This document shows positions 37,330 to 47,636 of a DNA stretch of 64,000 nucleotides, one piece after another. Numbering within the stretch: the first letter of the stretch is position 1; each line of letters begins with the position of its first letter. Source of the DNA: Sphingomonas sp. CROZ-RG-20F-R02-07 (GTDB lineage Bacteria; Pseudomonadota; Alphaproteobacteria; Sphingomonadales; Sphingomonadaceae). Both the position numbers and the translations under genes were made by a program. The stretch is taken from positions 558,001 to 622,000 of the forward strand of contig NZ_JAKNQJ010000001.1 in the NCBI RefSeq assembly GCF_022662335.1. The letters are read 5' to 3'. Under the pieces are notes generated by a model. It was not told the DNA's origin, did not search any database, and worked only from the letters and a program-made list of their open reading frames with translations.

Positions 37330-39714
37330 ATGACCAGGACTTTCGTCGGCGCCGCGCTTTGGGCGCTGGCTGCCGCCATGACGACGCCAGCCGCCGCCCA
37401 GGACCAGCCCGACCAGCCGCGCCGTACGCCGGACGGTGCCAGCGTCCCCGCCGCCGGCCATGACGATCTGGACGTGATCGTCACCGCCCGCCGCCGCGCC
37501 GAGGATGCACAGACCATTCCTGGCTCGCTGACCGTCGTCGGCGGCGCCCTGCTCGACCGATCCTATACGGTGAACACGCAGCAGCTTTCGCAACTGGTGC
37601 CGAGCCTCAACTACAGCTCGGCGAACCCGCGCAACACCGCGTTCACGATCCGGGGCCTCGGCTCCAGCGTGGTCGCGGTCAGCCAGTCGAACGACGGATT
37701 GGAGCCGGGCGTCGGCTTCTATGTCGATCAGGTCTATCACGCCCGCCCTGCGACCGCCGCGTTCGATTTCAGCGACATCCAGCAGATCGAGGTGCTGCGC
37801 GGGCCGCAGGGCACGCTGTTCGGCAAGAATTCCACCGCGGGCGCGATCAACATCACCACGCGCGCGCCGACGTTCGAGCCCGAGGCGTCGGAGGAGATCT
37901 CGTTCGGCAATTACCGGTTCGTCCAGGCCAAGGGTTCGGCGTCCGGCCCGCTCACCGATACGCTGGCGGCGCGCATCTCCGTCGTCAGCACGCGGCGCGA
38001 CGGCACGATCGCCAATGTCCGCACCGGGCAGGACGAGAACCAGATCGGCAATCAGGCGGTGCGCGGCCAATTGCTCTTCAAGCCGAACGACCGGTTCCAA
38101 TACAAGCTGTCGGCCGACTTCACCAATTTCGAAAGCGAATGCTGCACCCAGGTGTATCTGGCGGCGGCGCCGACGCTGAAGTCGGTCGCGCGCCAATATC
38201 CAGCGCTTGTCCGCGGGCTCGGCTATGCGCCGCCCAGTACCGATCCCTATGACCGAGTCACCGATATCGACGCCGATCTGGGCGTGAAGACCAACGAGGG
38301 CGGCGTGTCGGGCATCGGCGATTATGATGTCGGCTTCGCGACGCTCACCTCGGTCACCGCGTGGCGCTTCTGGAACTGGGATGCGGCGAACGATCGCGAC
38401 TATACCGGCATCCCGATCCAGATCACGCAGCACATTCCCTCGCGCCAGGATCAGTATAGCCAGGAGCTGCGCCTCGCCTCCAACGGCGACCACCGTCTCA
38501 GCTATGTCGGCGGCCTCTATTTCTTCCGCCAGCGGATCCTCGGCAATCCGATCTCCATCTATGGCCCGCAGGCGGCCTATTGGCTGATCGGCCCGATTAC
38601 GGGGACGACTGCCGTTCCCGCGAACCTGCTCGACGGATACGGCACCGCGGGGCGCACCGATTTCCAGTCGAACAGCTATGCCGGCTTCACCGAACTCAAC
38701 TGGGAGCCGATCGACCGGCTGACGCTGACCGGTGGCGTACGCTACACCTACGAGCACAAGACAGGCTATTATTCGACCTACGTCTTCGGCGGCCTGGCGA
38801 CCACGAACACCGCGCTCGCCAACGCCAAGCTCTCGATCCTGCGGCCGCAGACCTATTCGACGCGGGTGAACGACGGTGCGCTCACCGGGCGCGTCAACGC
38901 CACCTATGCCTTCACCGATGCGGTGCTCGGCTATGCGAGCTTCGCGCGCGGGGCGAAGTCGGGCGGGATCAACATGTCCGGGCTGCCGCTCGACAACGCC
39001 AACAACCCCGCGCTCAACACCGCGGTCGTGCGGCCCGAGGAGAACACCGCTTACGAGGTGGGCGTGAAGACGCGGCTGTTCGACCGGCACCTGATCTTCA
39101 ACATCGACGGCTTCTACACCAAGGTGACCGATTTCCAGGCGAACGTCACCGACACCGGCGCCGCGGTCGCGCTGCGCACCTATCTGGCCAACATCCCCAA
39201 GGTGACGGTGCGCGGGTTCGAGATCGACAGCACGGCGCTGCTGACGCGTGAATTTTCGCTGCGCGCGAACGTCGCCTATAGCGATGGCCGCTACGACCGC
39301 TATCCCAACGGCCCCTGCCCGATCGAGCGGATCGGCACCGCGACGGCGATCTGCGATCTGTCCGGCCGGCCGCTATCCAGCCTGCCCAAATGGGCGGTGA
39401 CCCTGGGCGGCGATTACGCGCACCCGATCACCGCGGCGGGCGATGGCTTCGTCCATGTCGATGCGGTGGGGCGCTCCAAGCAGTTCGGCGACCCATCCGA
39501 TTCCGCCTATACCGTCATCCACGGGTATACGTTGGTGAACGGCAGCATCGGCTTCCGCGCGCGGCAGGGCTATGAGATCGCGTTCTTCGTGCGCAACCTG
39601 ACGAACAAGGACTATCTGCAGAACGTGACGATCCAGGCGGGCAATTCGGGCCTGATCCTCGGCACCCCTGGCGATCCGCGCACCTATGGCATCACGTTCC
39701 GCGCGCATCAGTAA
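37330..39714 (+). CDS. TonB-dependent outer-membrane receptor (second)
   Basis: 794 residues. Signal peptide ending TTPAAAQDQ, TonB-box-like DLDVIVTARRR, plug with LSQLVPSLNYSSANPRNTAF, TIRGLGSSVVAV and the diagnostic IEVLRGPQGTLFGKNSTAGA, then the barrel ending TYGITFRAHQ. This is the IroN/catecholate-like sphingomonad type with wide substrate use. A GGGGGAA ribosome site precedes the ATG at 37330; an in-frame ATG 15 codons upstream lacks a signal at its start. Divergent from modA. Substrate unknown. Confidence 0.92.
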   Translation: MTRTFVGAALWALAAAMTTPAAAQDQPDQPRRTPDGASVPAAGHDDLDVIVTARRRAEDAQTIPGSLTVVGGALLDRSYTVNTQQLSQLVPSLNYSSANPRNTAFTIRGLGSSVVAVSQSNDGLEPGVGFYVDQVYHARPATAAFDFSDIQQIEVLRGPQGTLFGKNSTAGAINITTRAPTFEPEASEEISFGNYRFVQAKGSASGPLTDTLAARISVVSTRRDGTIANVRTGQDENQIGNQAVRGQLLFKPNDRFQYKLSADFTNFESECCTQVYLAAAPTLKSVARQYPALVRGLGYAPPSTDPYDRVTDIDADLGVKTNEGGVSGIGDYDVGFATLTSVTAWRFWNWDAANDRDYTGIPIQITQHIPSRQDQYSQELRLASNGDHRLSYVGGLYFFRQRILGNPISIYGPQAAYWLIGPITGTTAVPANLLDGYGTAGRTDFQSNSYAGFTELNWEPIDRLTLTGGVRYTYEHKTGYYSTYVFGGLATTNTALANAKLSILRPQTYSTRVNDGALTGRVNATYAFTDAVLGYASFARGAKSGGINMSGLPLDNANNPALNTAVVRPEENTAYEVGVKTRLFDRHLIFNIDGFYTKVTDFQANVTDTGAAVALRTYLANIPKVTVRGFEIDSTALLTREFSLRANVAYSDGRYDRYPNGPCPIERIGTATAICDLSGRPLSSLPKWAVTLGGDYAHPITAAGDGFVHVDAVGRSKQFGDPSDSAYTVIHGYTLVNGSIGFRARQGYEIAFFVRNLTNKDYLQNVTIQAGNSGLILGTPGDPRTYGITFRAHQ

Positions 39715-39720
39715 AGCTCT

Positions 39721-39824
39721 GTTCCCCGGCCGAGGCCGGGGCCCAGTTCCGGAACGCGTTTAATAGAACGCGGCGCTCGATGACCTCGGCCTATCCAACC
39801 GGGCCCCGGCCTCCCCCGGGGAAC
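39721..39824. repeat. inverted pair of GC-rich hairpins, probable bidirectional terminator
   Basis: GTTCCCCGGCCGAGGCCGGG(GCCC) at 39721-39744 forms a perfect 8-bp stem (CCCCGGCC-GA-GGCCGGGG). The segment 39801-39824 is an inverted near-copy (GGGCCCCGGCCTCCCCCGGG then GAAC). They bracket the gap between a TonB receptor and a convergent phosphatase. The arrangement looks like a REP/BIME unit serving both genes. Confidence 0.65.
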
Positions 39825-39827
39825 GGC

Positions 39828-41483
39828 TTACCGACCGCACATTCCGTTCCCCAGATCGATGCACCGGCCGTCGACCACGGGCGTCTTCACCCCGACGATC
39901 GCGGCCAGCGTCGGCGCGATGTCGACCGTCTCGATCGGTGTCGCGCGCGTGGCGGGCGTAGCACCGTTCCACCAGAACAGGATCGGCACCTGGCGGTCGT
40001 GATCCCAGGGCGAGCCATGGCCCGCCACCACGTCGCCCGGCCCGCGCGGCACGCCGAAGCTGGTGCGCGGCGCATAGGCCACCGCGATGTCGCCCGACCG
40101 CGTGGGGTCGTAGCTTTCGTGATAGCGCTGCGCGATCGTCAGCCGGTCGGGCGTGGTTCCCGGTGGCACGGTGGCGGCCGCGATCTCGGCGCGCGAGAAC
40201 ACGTCCTTCACCTCGGGCTGCTGCTTCAGCCAGGCGATCGCGGCGTCGTTCACCCGCGCGCGCAACGCCGCGTCGTTGCCGGTGTTGATATAGAGCTGTT
40301 GCGGATCGTCGCCGACGATCGGCTCGAAGCCGATCCCCGTCTGCTTCTCGACCGCCGCGTTGAGGCGGGCGACGAACGCGCCGCCGTCAAGCCGGGCGGC
40401 GGCGGGGTCGTGCTCATGCTCGCGTTCGGCAGCGTCGGTCGCGCCGTGGTCGGCGGTGAGCACCACCATCACCGGCACGTCGAGCGCGCGGATCGTCGCC
40501 ATCAGCCGCCCGATCGTCGCGTCGAGCGCCGCCTGCTGGACGCACATCTCGGCGCCGCCATTGCCGTAGCGATGGCCGATATAGTCGTTGGCCGACAGGC
40601 TGACCGCGAGCACGTCGGTCGCCGGGCCATGGCCCAGATGCGCACGCGCGATCAGCGCCTGCGCGAAATCGACGACGGTCGAATCGAACAGCGGCGAGGC
40701 GCGGAAATTGGCCTGGAAATCGTCGGTCTGGAGGAAATCGGGGCCGTCCTCGACATGCACCGCGGCGTCGGGCGGCACCTTGCCCGACAGGTCGATCCGG
40801 CCGAACCGGTGCGGCTTTTCGAGCGCGGCGCAGGTGGCCGACGGTGCGGGCCAGAGCGGCGGCGGCGTCTTCGCCCATGCGGCGAAGCGCGCGGTGTCGA
40901 ACGCCTTGGCCGGCGCCTGCGTCACGGGTGTCGCGGGCCCGGCATAGGAGGAGGTCACGAAGCCCACACCGTCGACCCACCACCACACGCCATCGGCATG
41001 TTTGCCGCCCATCGTGATCGCGGCGCGGTCCTTGCCCGATACGGCGTAGGAGCGCGCACCGGGCGCGGCGGCCTTCACCCAATCGCCGAGCGTCGTGACG
41101 TGCATGTTTTGCGGGCCGCGCGCGATCGGATCGGCCACGCCCGGCACCGACACGCAATAGACCGACGATCCGGTCTTCACGTCGAACCAGCTGTTGGCGA
41201 CGATCCCGGTCGCGGCGGGATGGCGCCCGGTCATCAGCGTCGAATGGCCGGGGCATGTCTCGGTGGCGGCATGGCTCTGATAGCCGACCGGAAAGGCGAT
41301 CCCGTCCGACAGCGTCTTCAGCCCGCCGTCATAACCGCCACGATAACGTTCGAAGAGTTCGGACGAATATTGATCGACCGAGATCACGACGACCAATTTG
41401 GGGCGGACGGGCGGCGGGGCGGCGATGGCGCCCTGTGCCGCACAAACGAGAAAGGCGGACAGCGCGAGCCGGATCGAACGCAT
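39828..41483 (-). CDS. alkaline phosphatase of the PhoK/PafA type
   Basis: Exported phosphomonoesterase of the alkaline phosphatase superfamily, 551 residues. Signal peptide MRSIRLALSAFLVCAAQGAI. Metal and catalytic residues: Asp in VVVISVDQYSS, nucleophile Thr in ATETCPGHSTLMTGRHPAAT, Asp/His in LSANDYIGHRYG, Asp-His in VLTADHGATDAA, and His in VVAGHGSPWDHDRQVP. Thr rather than Ser as nucleophile, together with the N-terminal layout, matches Sphingomonas PhoK (SPAP). Start ATG at 41483. Likely supplies phosphate together with the glycerophosphodiesterase at 31473; no Pho box was assigned. Confidence 0.88.
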   Translation of the reverse strand: MRSIRLALSAFLVCAAQGAIAAPPPVRPKLVVVISVDQYSSELFERYRGGYDGGLKTLSDGIAFPVGYQSHAATETCPGHSTLMTGRHPAATGIVANSWFDVKTGSSVYCVSVPGVADPIARGPQNMHVTTLGDWVKAAAPGARSYAVSGKDRAAITMGGKHADGVWWWVDGVGFVTSSYAGPATPVTQAPAKAFDTARFAAWAKTPPPLWPAPSATCAALEKPHRFGRIDLSGKVPPDAAVHVEDGPDFLQTDDFQANFRASPLFDSTVVDFAQALIARAHLGHGPATDVLAVSLSANDYIGHRYGNGGAEMCVQQAALDATIGRLMATIRALDVPVMVVLTADHGATDAAEREHEHDPAAARLDGGAFVARLNAAVEKQTGIGFEPIVGDDPQQLYINTGNDAALRARVNDAAIAWLKQQPEVKDVFSRAEIAAATVPPGTTPDRLTIAQRYHESYDPTRSGDIAVAYAPRTSFGVPRGPGDVVAGHGSPWDHDRQVPILFWWNGATPATRATPIETVDIAPTLAAIVGVKTPVVDGRCIDLGNGMCGR

Positions 41484-41567
41484 GGGGGTGTGGTCTCCTG
41501 AAATGCCACCCGACGGTGGCCCGCGCACGTTGCGGTTTCGTGACGCGGAAGACCAGCCCCCTCTTCG

Positions 41568-42872
41568 CTAGCGCGCCGCGCTCACCCGCCACACCGTGTC
41601 GCCCAGATCGTCCGCGATCAGCAAGGCGCCGCTCCGGTCGATCGCCAGCCCTACCGGGCGGCCCTGCGCGGTCTTGTGGTCGGCGGCCAGGAACCCCGTC
41701 ACCACATCCTGCGCCATCCCGGCCGGACGGCCGTTGGCGAACGGCACATAGACCACTTTGTAGCCGTTCATCGGGGTGCGATCCCAACTGCCGTGTTCGC
41801 CGACGAACACGCCGCCACGGTAGCGCGCCGGCAGGCTGGTGCCGGTCGAAAAGGCGACGCCGAGCGGCGCGACATGCGAGCTGAGCGCGTAATCGGGCGG
41901 GATCGCCTTCGCCACGAGGTCGGGCCGCTGCGGCATGACGCGCGGATCGACGTGCTGCCCGTAATAGCTGTAGGGCCAGCCATAGAACTCACCCTGTTTC
42001 ACCGAGGTGAGATAATCGGGGACGAGGTTCGGCCCCAGCTCGTCGCGCTCGTTCGCCACCGCCCAGAGCTGCTTGGTCTGCGGCTCGAAATCGAGCCCGG
42101 TCGGGTTACGGATGCCGCTTGCGTAGATGCGGTGCGCCCCCGTCGCGCGGTCGATCTCCCACACCGCCGCGCGACCGCGTTCGGCCGCCATGCCGTTTTC
42201 GGTGATGTTGCTGTTCGACCCGACGCCGACATAGAGTTTGCTGCCATCGGGGCTGGCGCGCAGGCTCTTGGTCCAGTGATGGTCGATCGGGCCGCCGGGC
42301 AGTTCGGTCAGGATCGTGCCGGGCGCGGTGATCCGCGTCTGACCGGTCCGATAGGGGTAGCGGACCAGCGCATCGGTGTTGGCGACGTAGAGATCGTTGC
42401 CGACGAGCGCCACGCCGAAGGGCGAGACGAGGTGGTCGAGGAAAACGGTGCGCACGTCCGGCTTGCCGTCGCCATTGGTGTCGCGCAGCAGCGTGATCCG
42501 CTGTGCGCCCTTCGCGCCCGCGCCACCGTAATTCTGCACGATCCCCATGATGAGATCCTTGGGGCGGTTGATCGGCGCAGGCGGACCGCTGCTCTCCACC
42601 ACCAGCACGTCGCCATCGGGCAGCGCATAGACGGTGCGCGGATGTTCGAAGCCGGTGGCGAGCGCCTCGATCTTGAGGTCCGCCGGCACGACGGGCTTGT
42701 CGCCGTTCGTCCAGGGCTTGGCCTTCGCCACGTGCATCGGCGGCACGAGATACTGGTGCGGCGCGGGCAGTTGCGGGTTCGCGCCGATCTGGGTGGAGGG
42801 ATCGGCCGGTTTGTCGCTGCAGGCCGCCAGCGCGGCGGCGAGGCCGGCGGTGGCGAGCAGGGTGCGGATCAT
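41568..42872 (-). CDS. PQQ-dependent sugar (sorbosone-type) dehydrogenase, lipoprotein
   Basis: 434 residues. A lipobox LAAALAAC places Cys at about 18, so it is anchored in the envelope. The six-bladed propeller follows: FEHPRTVYALPDGDVLVVES, SPFGVALVGNDLYVANTD, SNITENGMAAERGRAAVWEI, GIRNPTGLDFEPQTKQLWAV, FYGWPYSYYGQHVDPR, GGVFVGEHGSWDRTPMNGYK and GRPVGLAIDRSGALLIADD. This is the soluble-GDH-like/L-sorbosone dehydrogenase family. Substrate unknown. Two bases downstream of the DUF2231 gene: one operon. Confidence 0.87.
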   Translation of the reverse strand: MIRTLLATAGLAAALAACSDKPADPSTQIGANPQLPAPHQYLVPPMHVAKAKPWTNGDKPVVPADLKIEALATGFEHPRTVYALPDGDVLVVESSGPPAPINRPKDLIMGIVQNYGGAGAKGAQRITLLRDTNGDGKPDVRTVFLDHLVSPFGVALVGNDLYVANTDALVRYPYRTGQTRITAPGTILTELPGGPIDHHWTKSLRASPDGSKLYVGVGSNSNITENGMAAERGRAAVWEIDRATGAHRIYASGIRNPTGLDFEPQTKQLWAVANERDELGPNLVPDYLTSVKQGEFYGWPYSYYGQHVDPRVMPQRPDLVAKAIPPDYALSSHVAPLGVAFSTGTSLPARYRGGVFVGEHGSWDRTPMNGYKVVYVPFANGRPAGMAQDVVTGFLAADHKTAQGRPVGLAIDRSGALLIADDLGDTVWRVSAAR

Positions 42873-42874
42873 GC

Positions 42875-43324
42875 TCAACGCCGGTCTCCCACGGTTTGGC
42901 GCGCGCTGAGTTCGGCGCCCCACCAGTTGCTGATCGCGAGGATCGCGACGACGAGGATCGAAAGCGTCAGCCCGGTCGGCACCACCGAGGTATAGCCGTC
43001 GCGGCTGTGGACGAAGGCGTTCACGATCGCGAGCACCAGCGCGACGATCGTGCCGATCGCGTGGAGCCAGCCCGAACGCGCGCGGCGCATGCCGCGGCTC
43101 GCGAAGGCATCCACGATCCCCGCCAGCACAGCGAACGCCGCCACGACGAGGCCGCCGGTGATGAGCCACACGGACATCGTCTCCCACTGCATCGACGCGG
43201 TGTTCATATAGGCGATGTCGGTGACCAAAGCCGCGGTGAAGCAGACGAAGGGGAATTGCGCCAGCGCCGCATGGAGCGGGTGACGGCCGATCCGCGCGGT
43301 GGGCGGGGGCAACGTGGTGGCCAT
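42875..43324 (-). CDS. DUF2231-family membrane protein
   Basis: 149 residues with four hydrophobic segments, starting MATTLPPPTARIGRHPLHAA, where RHPLHAALAQFPF is the DUF2231 signature; later GLVVAAFAVLAGIVDAF and GWLHAIGTIVALVLAIVNAF. Function unknown; such proteins often sit next to PQQ- or haem-type dehydrogenases, and a redox or electron-acceptor role is only a guess. Start ATG at 43324, upstream partner of the sugar dehydrogenase. Confidence 0.85.
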   Translation of the reverse strand: MATTLPPPTARIGRHPLHAALAQFPFVCFTAALVTDIAYMNTASMQWETMSVWLITGGLVVAAFAVLAGIVDAFASRGMRRARSGWLHAIGTIVALVLAIVNAFVHSRDGYTSVVPTGLTLSILVVAILAISNWWGAELSARQTVGDRR

Positions 43325-43472
43325 TCGGCATCCTTCTCGAAACCGTCCGCGGCTGCGAACGCCATTCCGTCTACGATCGTGGTCGTGGGCGGGTTCCAAG
43401 ATGAACGATTGTTCAGGGACGGTGAATTTTCCGCGAATGACGGAAGCCGATCGCCTGCTGCCCTATTGTCGC

Positions 43473-44615
43473 TCATCGATCGCCGCCGTGGCGCCGCGCG
43501 AGAAGCCGGGCGAGGACCGGCCCCACCAGCAGCACCGCAACGAAGCGGAGCAGTTGCAGCGCCATCACGAACGGCACGTCGACGGGCGTGGAGGCGGCGA
43601 TGATCGCCACCGAGTCCATGCCGCCGGGGCTCGTCGCCAGATAGGCGGTGACCGGATCGACATGCGCCAGCTTCGCCAGCAAAAGCGCCAAGCCGCCGCA
43701 GAACAGGATCAGCACCGCGATGGAGGCTAGGATCCGCGGCAGCGCGCGTGCCGCCGCAGCGACGATCTCGCGCGTGAAGCCCAGCCCGATCCGCCAGCCG
43801 ACCACGGCATAGGCGATGGCGAGCAACCAGCCCGGCAGCTCGAATCGTACCAGCCCGGCGACCGACAGCCCGGCGCCGAGCAGGATCGGCCCCAGCAGTG
43901 CGCCTGCGGGGATGCGCAGCCACGTGCCGAGCGCCGCGCCGACGCCCGCCACCGCCAGCGTCTCGCCGAAGCGCAGCGGATCGATCGCCGGGAACCAGGG
44001 CACCGCACCGCCGTGGGCGCCGCCATGATGGCCGCTCACCATGGCCGCCAGCAACGAGGCGATCGCGGCAACGCACACCACCCGGCTATAGGTCATCACC
44101 GCGACGAGCCGGGGATCGGCGCCGAAGCTCCGCGCCATCAGCACCATCGCGGTGGCGGCACCCGGCATCGATCCCCAGATCGCGACCGTGCCCGGCAGGA
44201 CCTGCCAGCGCGCGCCCAGCCACCCGATCGCCACGCTCACCGCCAGCGTCGCCGCGGTCGTGCCCGCGAACAGCCAGCCATGCGCGGCGACGTCCCGCAC
44301 GATCCCGGCATCGATCGCGCCCGCGATCAGGCACCCGACCAGCGCCTGCGCCGCGCGAAACGCAAGGTCGGGGATCGCGACGGCCCACCCCCGCACCCCC
44401 AGCACGATGCCCACCACCATCGGCCCGAGCAACAGCCCGGCGGGCAGACCGGCCAGCTCCAGCACCGCCGCGAGCGCGGCTGACGCCAGAAGCAGCACGA
44501 GCGCGCGGACCCATGCGGGCGGCGGGGCGGTCGAGCCGGTCAGGTCAGCTCGATCGGCTTGAACTCCCTTGTCGCAGCCGTCGGTCCTCGGTCCAAGGCG
44601 GTTTGTGTCCGGCAT
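43473..44615 (-). CDS. AbrB-type membrane protein (duplicated AbrB/'ammonia monooxygenase' family)
   Basis: 380 residues with about ten hydrophobic helices in two homologous halves. Half one contains GLPAGLLLGPMVVGIVLGVR and LPGTVAIWGSMPGAATAMVL; half two contains IPAGALLGPILLGAGLSVAG and YLATSPGGMDSVAIIAAST. The repeated LLGP and SPGG/MPGA motifs are those of the AbrB duplication family, named after an E. coli regulator-of-aidB gene; it is a putative transporter and no monooxygenase activity is implied. Lies 12 bases downstream of mutL. Confidence 0.87.
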   Translation of the reverse strand: MPDTNRLGPRTDGCDKGVQADRADLTGSTAPPPAWVRALVLLLASAALAAVLELAGLPAGLLLGPMVVGIVLGVRGWAVAIPDLAFRAAQALVGCLIAGAIDAGIVRDVAAHGWLFAGTTAATLAVSVAIGWLGARWQVLPGTVAIWGSMPGAATAMVLMARSFGADPRLVAVMTYSRVVCVAAIASLLAAMVSGHHGGAHGGAVPWFPAIDPLRFGETLAVAGVGAALGTWLRIPAGALLGPILLGAGLSVAGLVRFELPGWLLAIAYAVVGWRIGLGFTREIVAAAARALPRILASIAVLILFCGGLALLLAKLAHVDPVTAYLATSPGGMDSVAIIAASTPVDVPFVMALQLLRFVAVLLVGPVLARLLARRHGGDR

Positions 44616-44627
44616 CCGTCGTCGGCC

Positions 44628-46403
44628 TCATCGCCGCCCGAACAGCCGCTCGATATCGCCGTGCGCGAGTTTCACCCAGGTGGGGCGGCCATGGTTGCAC
44701 TGGCCCGAATGCGGCGTCGCCTCCATCTCGCGGAGCAGCGCGTTCATTTCGGCGACCGACAGGATGCGCCCCGCGCGCACCGATCCGTGGCACGCCATCG
44801 TTCCGGCCACCGCATCGAGCCGCTCGCGCAGCGACAGCGCCTCGTCATAGGCGGCGAGCTCGTCCGCCAGATCGACCACCAGCCCGCGCGGGTCGCCGCT
44901 GCCGAGCAGAGCGGGCGTCGCGCGCACCAGCATCGCGCGCGGGCCGAAGCGTTCGATCTCCAGCCCGAATTCGGCGAGTTCGCCGGCGCGCGCCTCCAGC
45001 CGGTCGCAGGCGGGTTCGTCCAGCTCCACCACCTCGGGCAGCAGCAGCGCCTGCGACGCGACGCGACCACCCGCCAGGCTCGCCCGCATCCGTTCGAGCA
45101 CCAGCCGTTCGTGCGCGGCATGCTGGTCGACCAGCACGAGGCCGTCCTCGGCCTCCGCGACGATATAGGTCTTGGCGACCTGGCCGCGCGCGACGCCGAG
45201 CGGGAAGCTGGCAGTGGCCGCCGGCGGCGCCCAGGCGGGCTCGGCGCGCGCCAGCGGCGGCGGCGCCATGAAGGTGGCGCGCGGTTCGTGCACCCGATCG
45301 AGCAGCCCGGTGCCGCCCGCCGGCGGCGGCGCCCATCCGCCGGGCACGACGGGCTCTGGCCGCCACATCGCAAGCGCATCCGCATCGGTGCGCTGAACGC
45401 TGCGAAAGCCGTTCGCGTCGAGCGCGCGGCGCAACCCCGAGACGATCATCCCGCGCACCATCGCCGGATCGCGGAAGCGCACCTCGGTCTTGGCGGGATG
45501 GACGTTCACGTCCACCGCGTCGGGCGGCACGTCGAGGAACAGCGCGACCACCGCATGCCGGTCGCGCGGCATCATCTCGGCATAGGCGCCGCGGATCGCG
45601 CCGATCAGCAGCCGGTCCTTCACGGGGCGGCCGTTGACGAAGAGATATTGGTGATCCGCAACGCCGCGGTGGAATGTCGGCAGCCCGGCCACGCCACCCA
45701 GCACATGGCCGTCGCGCTCCAGATCGATCGTCACCGCATTGTCGGCCAGCTCGCGATCGGTGAGCGCCGTCACGCGCGCCGGGCGATCCTCGGCGGGTGC
45801 GACCGACAGGACGCGGCGACCGTCATGCTCGACCGAGAAGCCGAGGTCAGGTCGCGCCATCGCGAGCCGCTTCACCACGTCGAGGCTGGCGGCATATTCG
45901 GCGCGCGCCGAGCGCAGGAACTTGCGCCGCGCGGGCACCCGCGCGAACAGCCCCTCGACCACGACGCGCGTGCCGGGGGGCAGCGCGGCCGGCCCCTCGC
46001 GCACCACCTGTCCGTTGTCGACGGTGCGCGCCCAGCCCTCGGCGCCGCGCACCCGGCTTTCGATGGTCAGCGTGGCGACGCTGGCGATCGAGGGCAGCGC
46101 CTCACCGCGGAAGCCGAGCGTGACGACCGCTTCGATCGCGCCCTCCACCAACAGGCTCTCGGGCAGCTTGCTGGTCGCGTGGCGTTCCAGGGCGAGCGCG
46201 ATGTCGGGCGGGCTCATGCCGCAGCCATCGTCGGCCACCTCGATCCGCGTGAGGCCGCCTTCCGCCAGCACCACGGCGATTCGCGTGGCGCCGGAATCGA
46301 TCGCGTTCTCGACCAGCTCCTTCAACGCGCTGGCGGGCCTTTCCACCACTTCACCGGCGGCGATGCGATTGACCAACTGCTCGGGGAGACGCCGTATTGA
46401 CAT
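44628..46403 (-). CDS. mutL: DNA mismatch repair protein MutL
   Basis: Mismatch-repair matchmaker and endonuclease. 591 residues. GHKL ATPase motifs: ALKELVENAIDSGATRI (motif I), VADDGCGMSPPD (II), TLGFRGEALPSIASV (III). The C-terminal domain contains DQHAAHERLVLERM, fitting the DQHA-x2-E-x4-E endonuclease motif, as expected in organisms without MutH. A Pro/Gly-rich linker lies at ~residues 345-400. Start MSIRRLPEQLVNRIAAGEVV at 46403; the frame is open upstream but without homology. Divergent from mreB. Confidence 0.97.
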   Translation of the reverse strand: MSIRRLPEQLVNRIAAGEVVERPASALKELVENAIDSGATRIAVVLAEGGLTRIEVADDGCGMSPPDIALALERHATSKLPESLLVEGAIEAVVTLGFRGEALPSIASVATLTIESRVRGAEGWARTVDNGQVVREGPAALPPGTRVVVEGLFARVPARRKFLRSARAEYAASLDVVKRLAMARPDLGFSVEHDGRRVLSVAPAEDRPARVTALTDRELADNAVTIDLERDGHVLGGVAGLPTFHRGVADHQYLFVNGRPVKDRLLIGAIRGAYAEMMPRDRHAVVALFLDVPPDAVDVNVHPAKTEVRFRDPAMVRGMIVSGLRRALDANGFRSVQRTDADALAMWRPEPVVPGGWAPPPAGGTGLLDRVHEPRATFMAPPPLARAEPAWAPPAATASFPLGVARGQVAKTYIVAEAEDGLVLVDQHAAHERLVLERMRASLAGGRVASQALLLPEVVELDEPACDRLEARAGELAEFGLEIERFGPRAMLVRATPALLGSGDPRGLVVDLADELAAYDEALSLRERLDAVAGTMACHGSVRAGRILSVAEMNALLREMEATPHSGQCNHGRPTWVKLAHGDIERLFGRR

Positions 46404-46510
46404 GGGTGAACGTCTAGACCAAGCGACGGCATCCCGCGACCCGCAAACGCATATAGCCGTCGTACCCTTGGCGTCGTCCCGAGGGGCCGGCGGCGGGCCG
46501 CGCAAGATGA

Positions 46511-47614
<1,104 letters not shown>

Positions 47615-47636
47615 TTCCGGGAAGGGGGGACGGCGC

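Noticed and set aside
37219..39090. Upstream extension of the modA frame opposite the TonB receptor
   Set aside because: Only the part from the ATG at 37218 has ModA motifs; the rest is antisense to the receptor.
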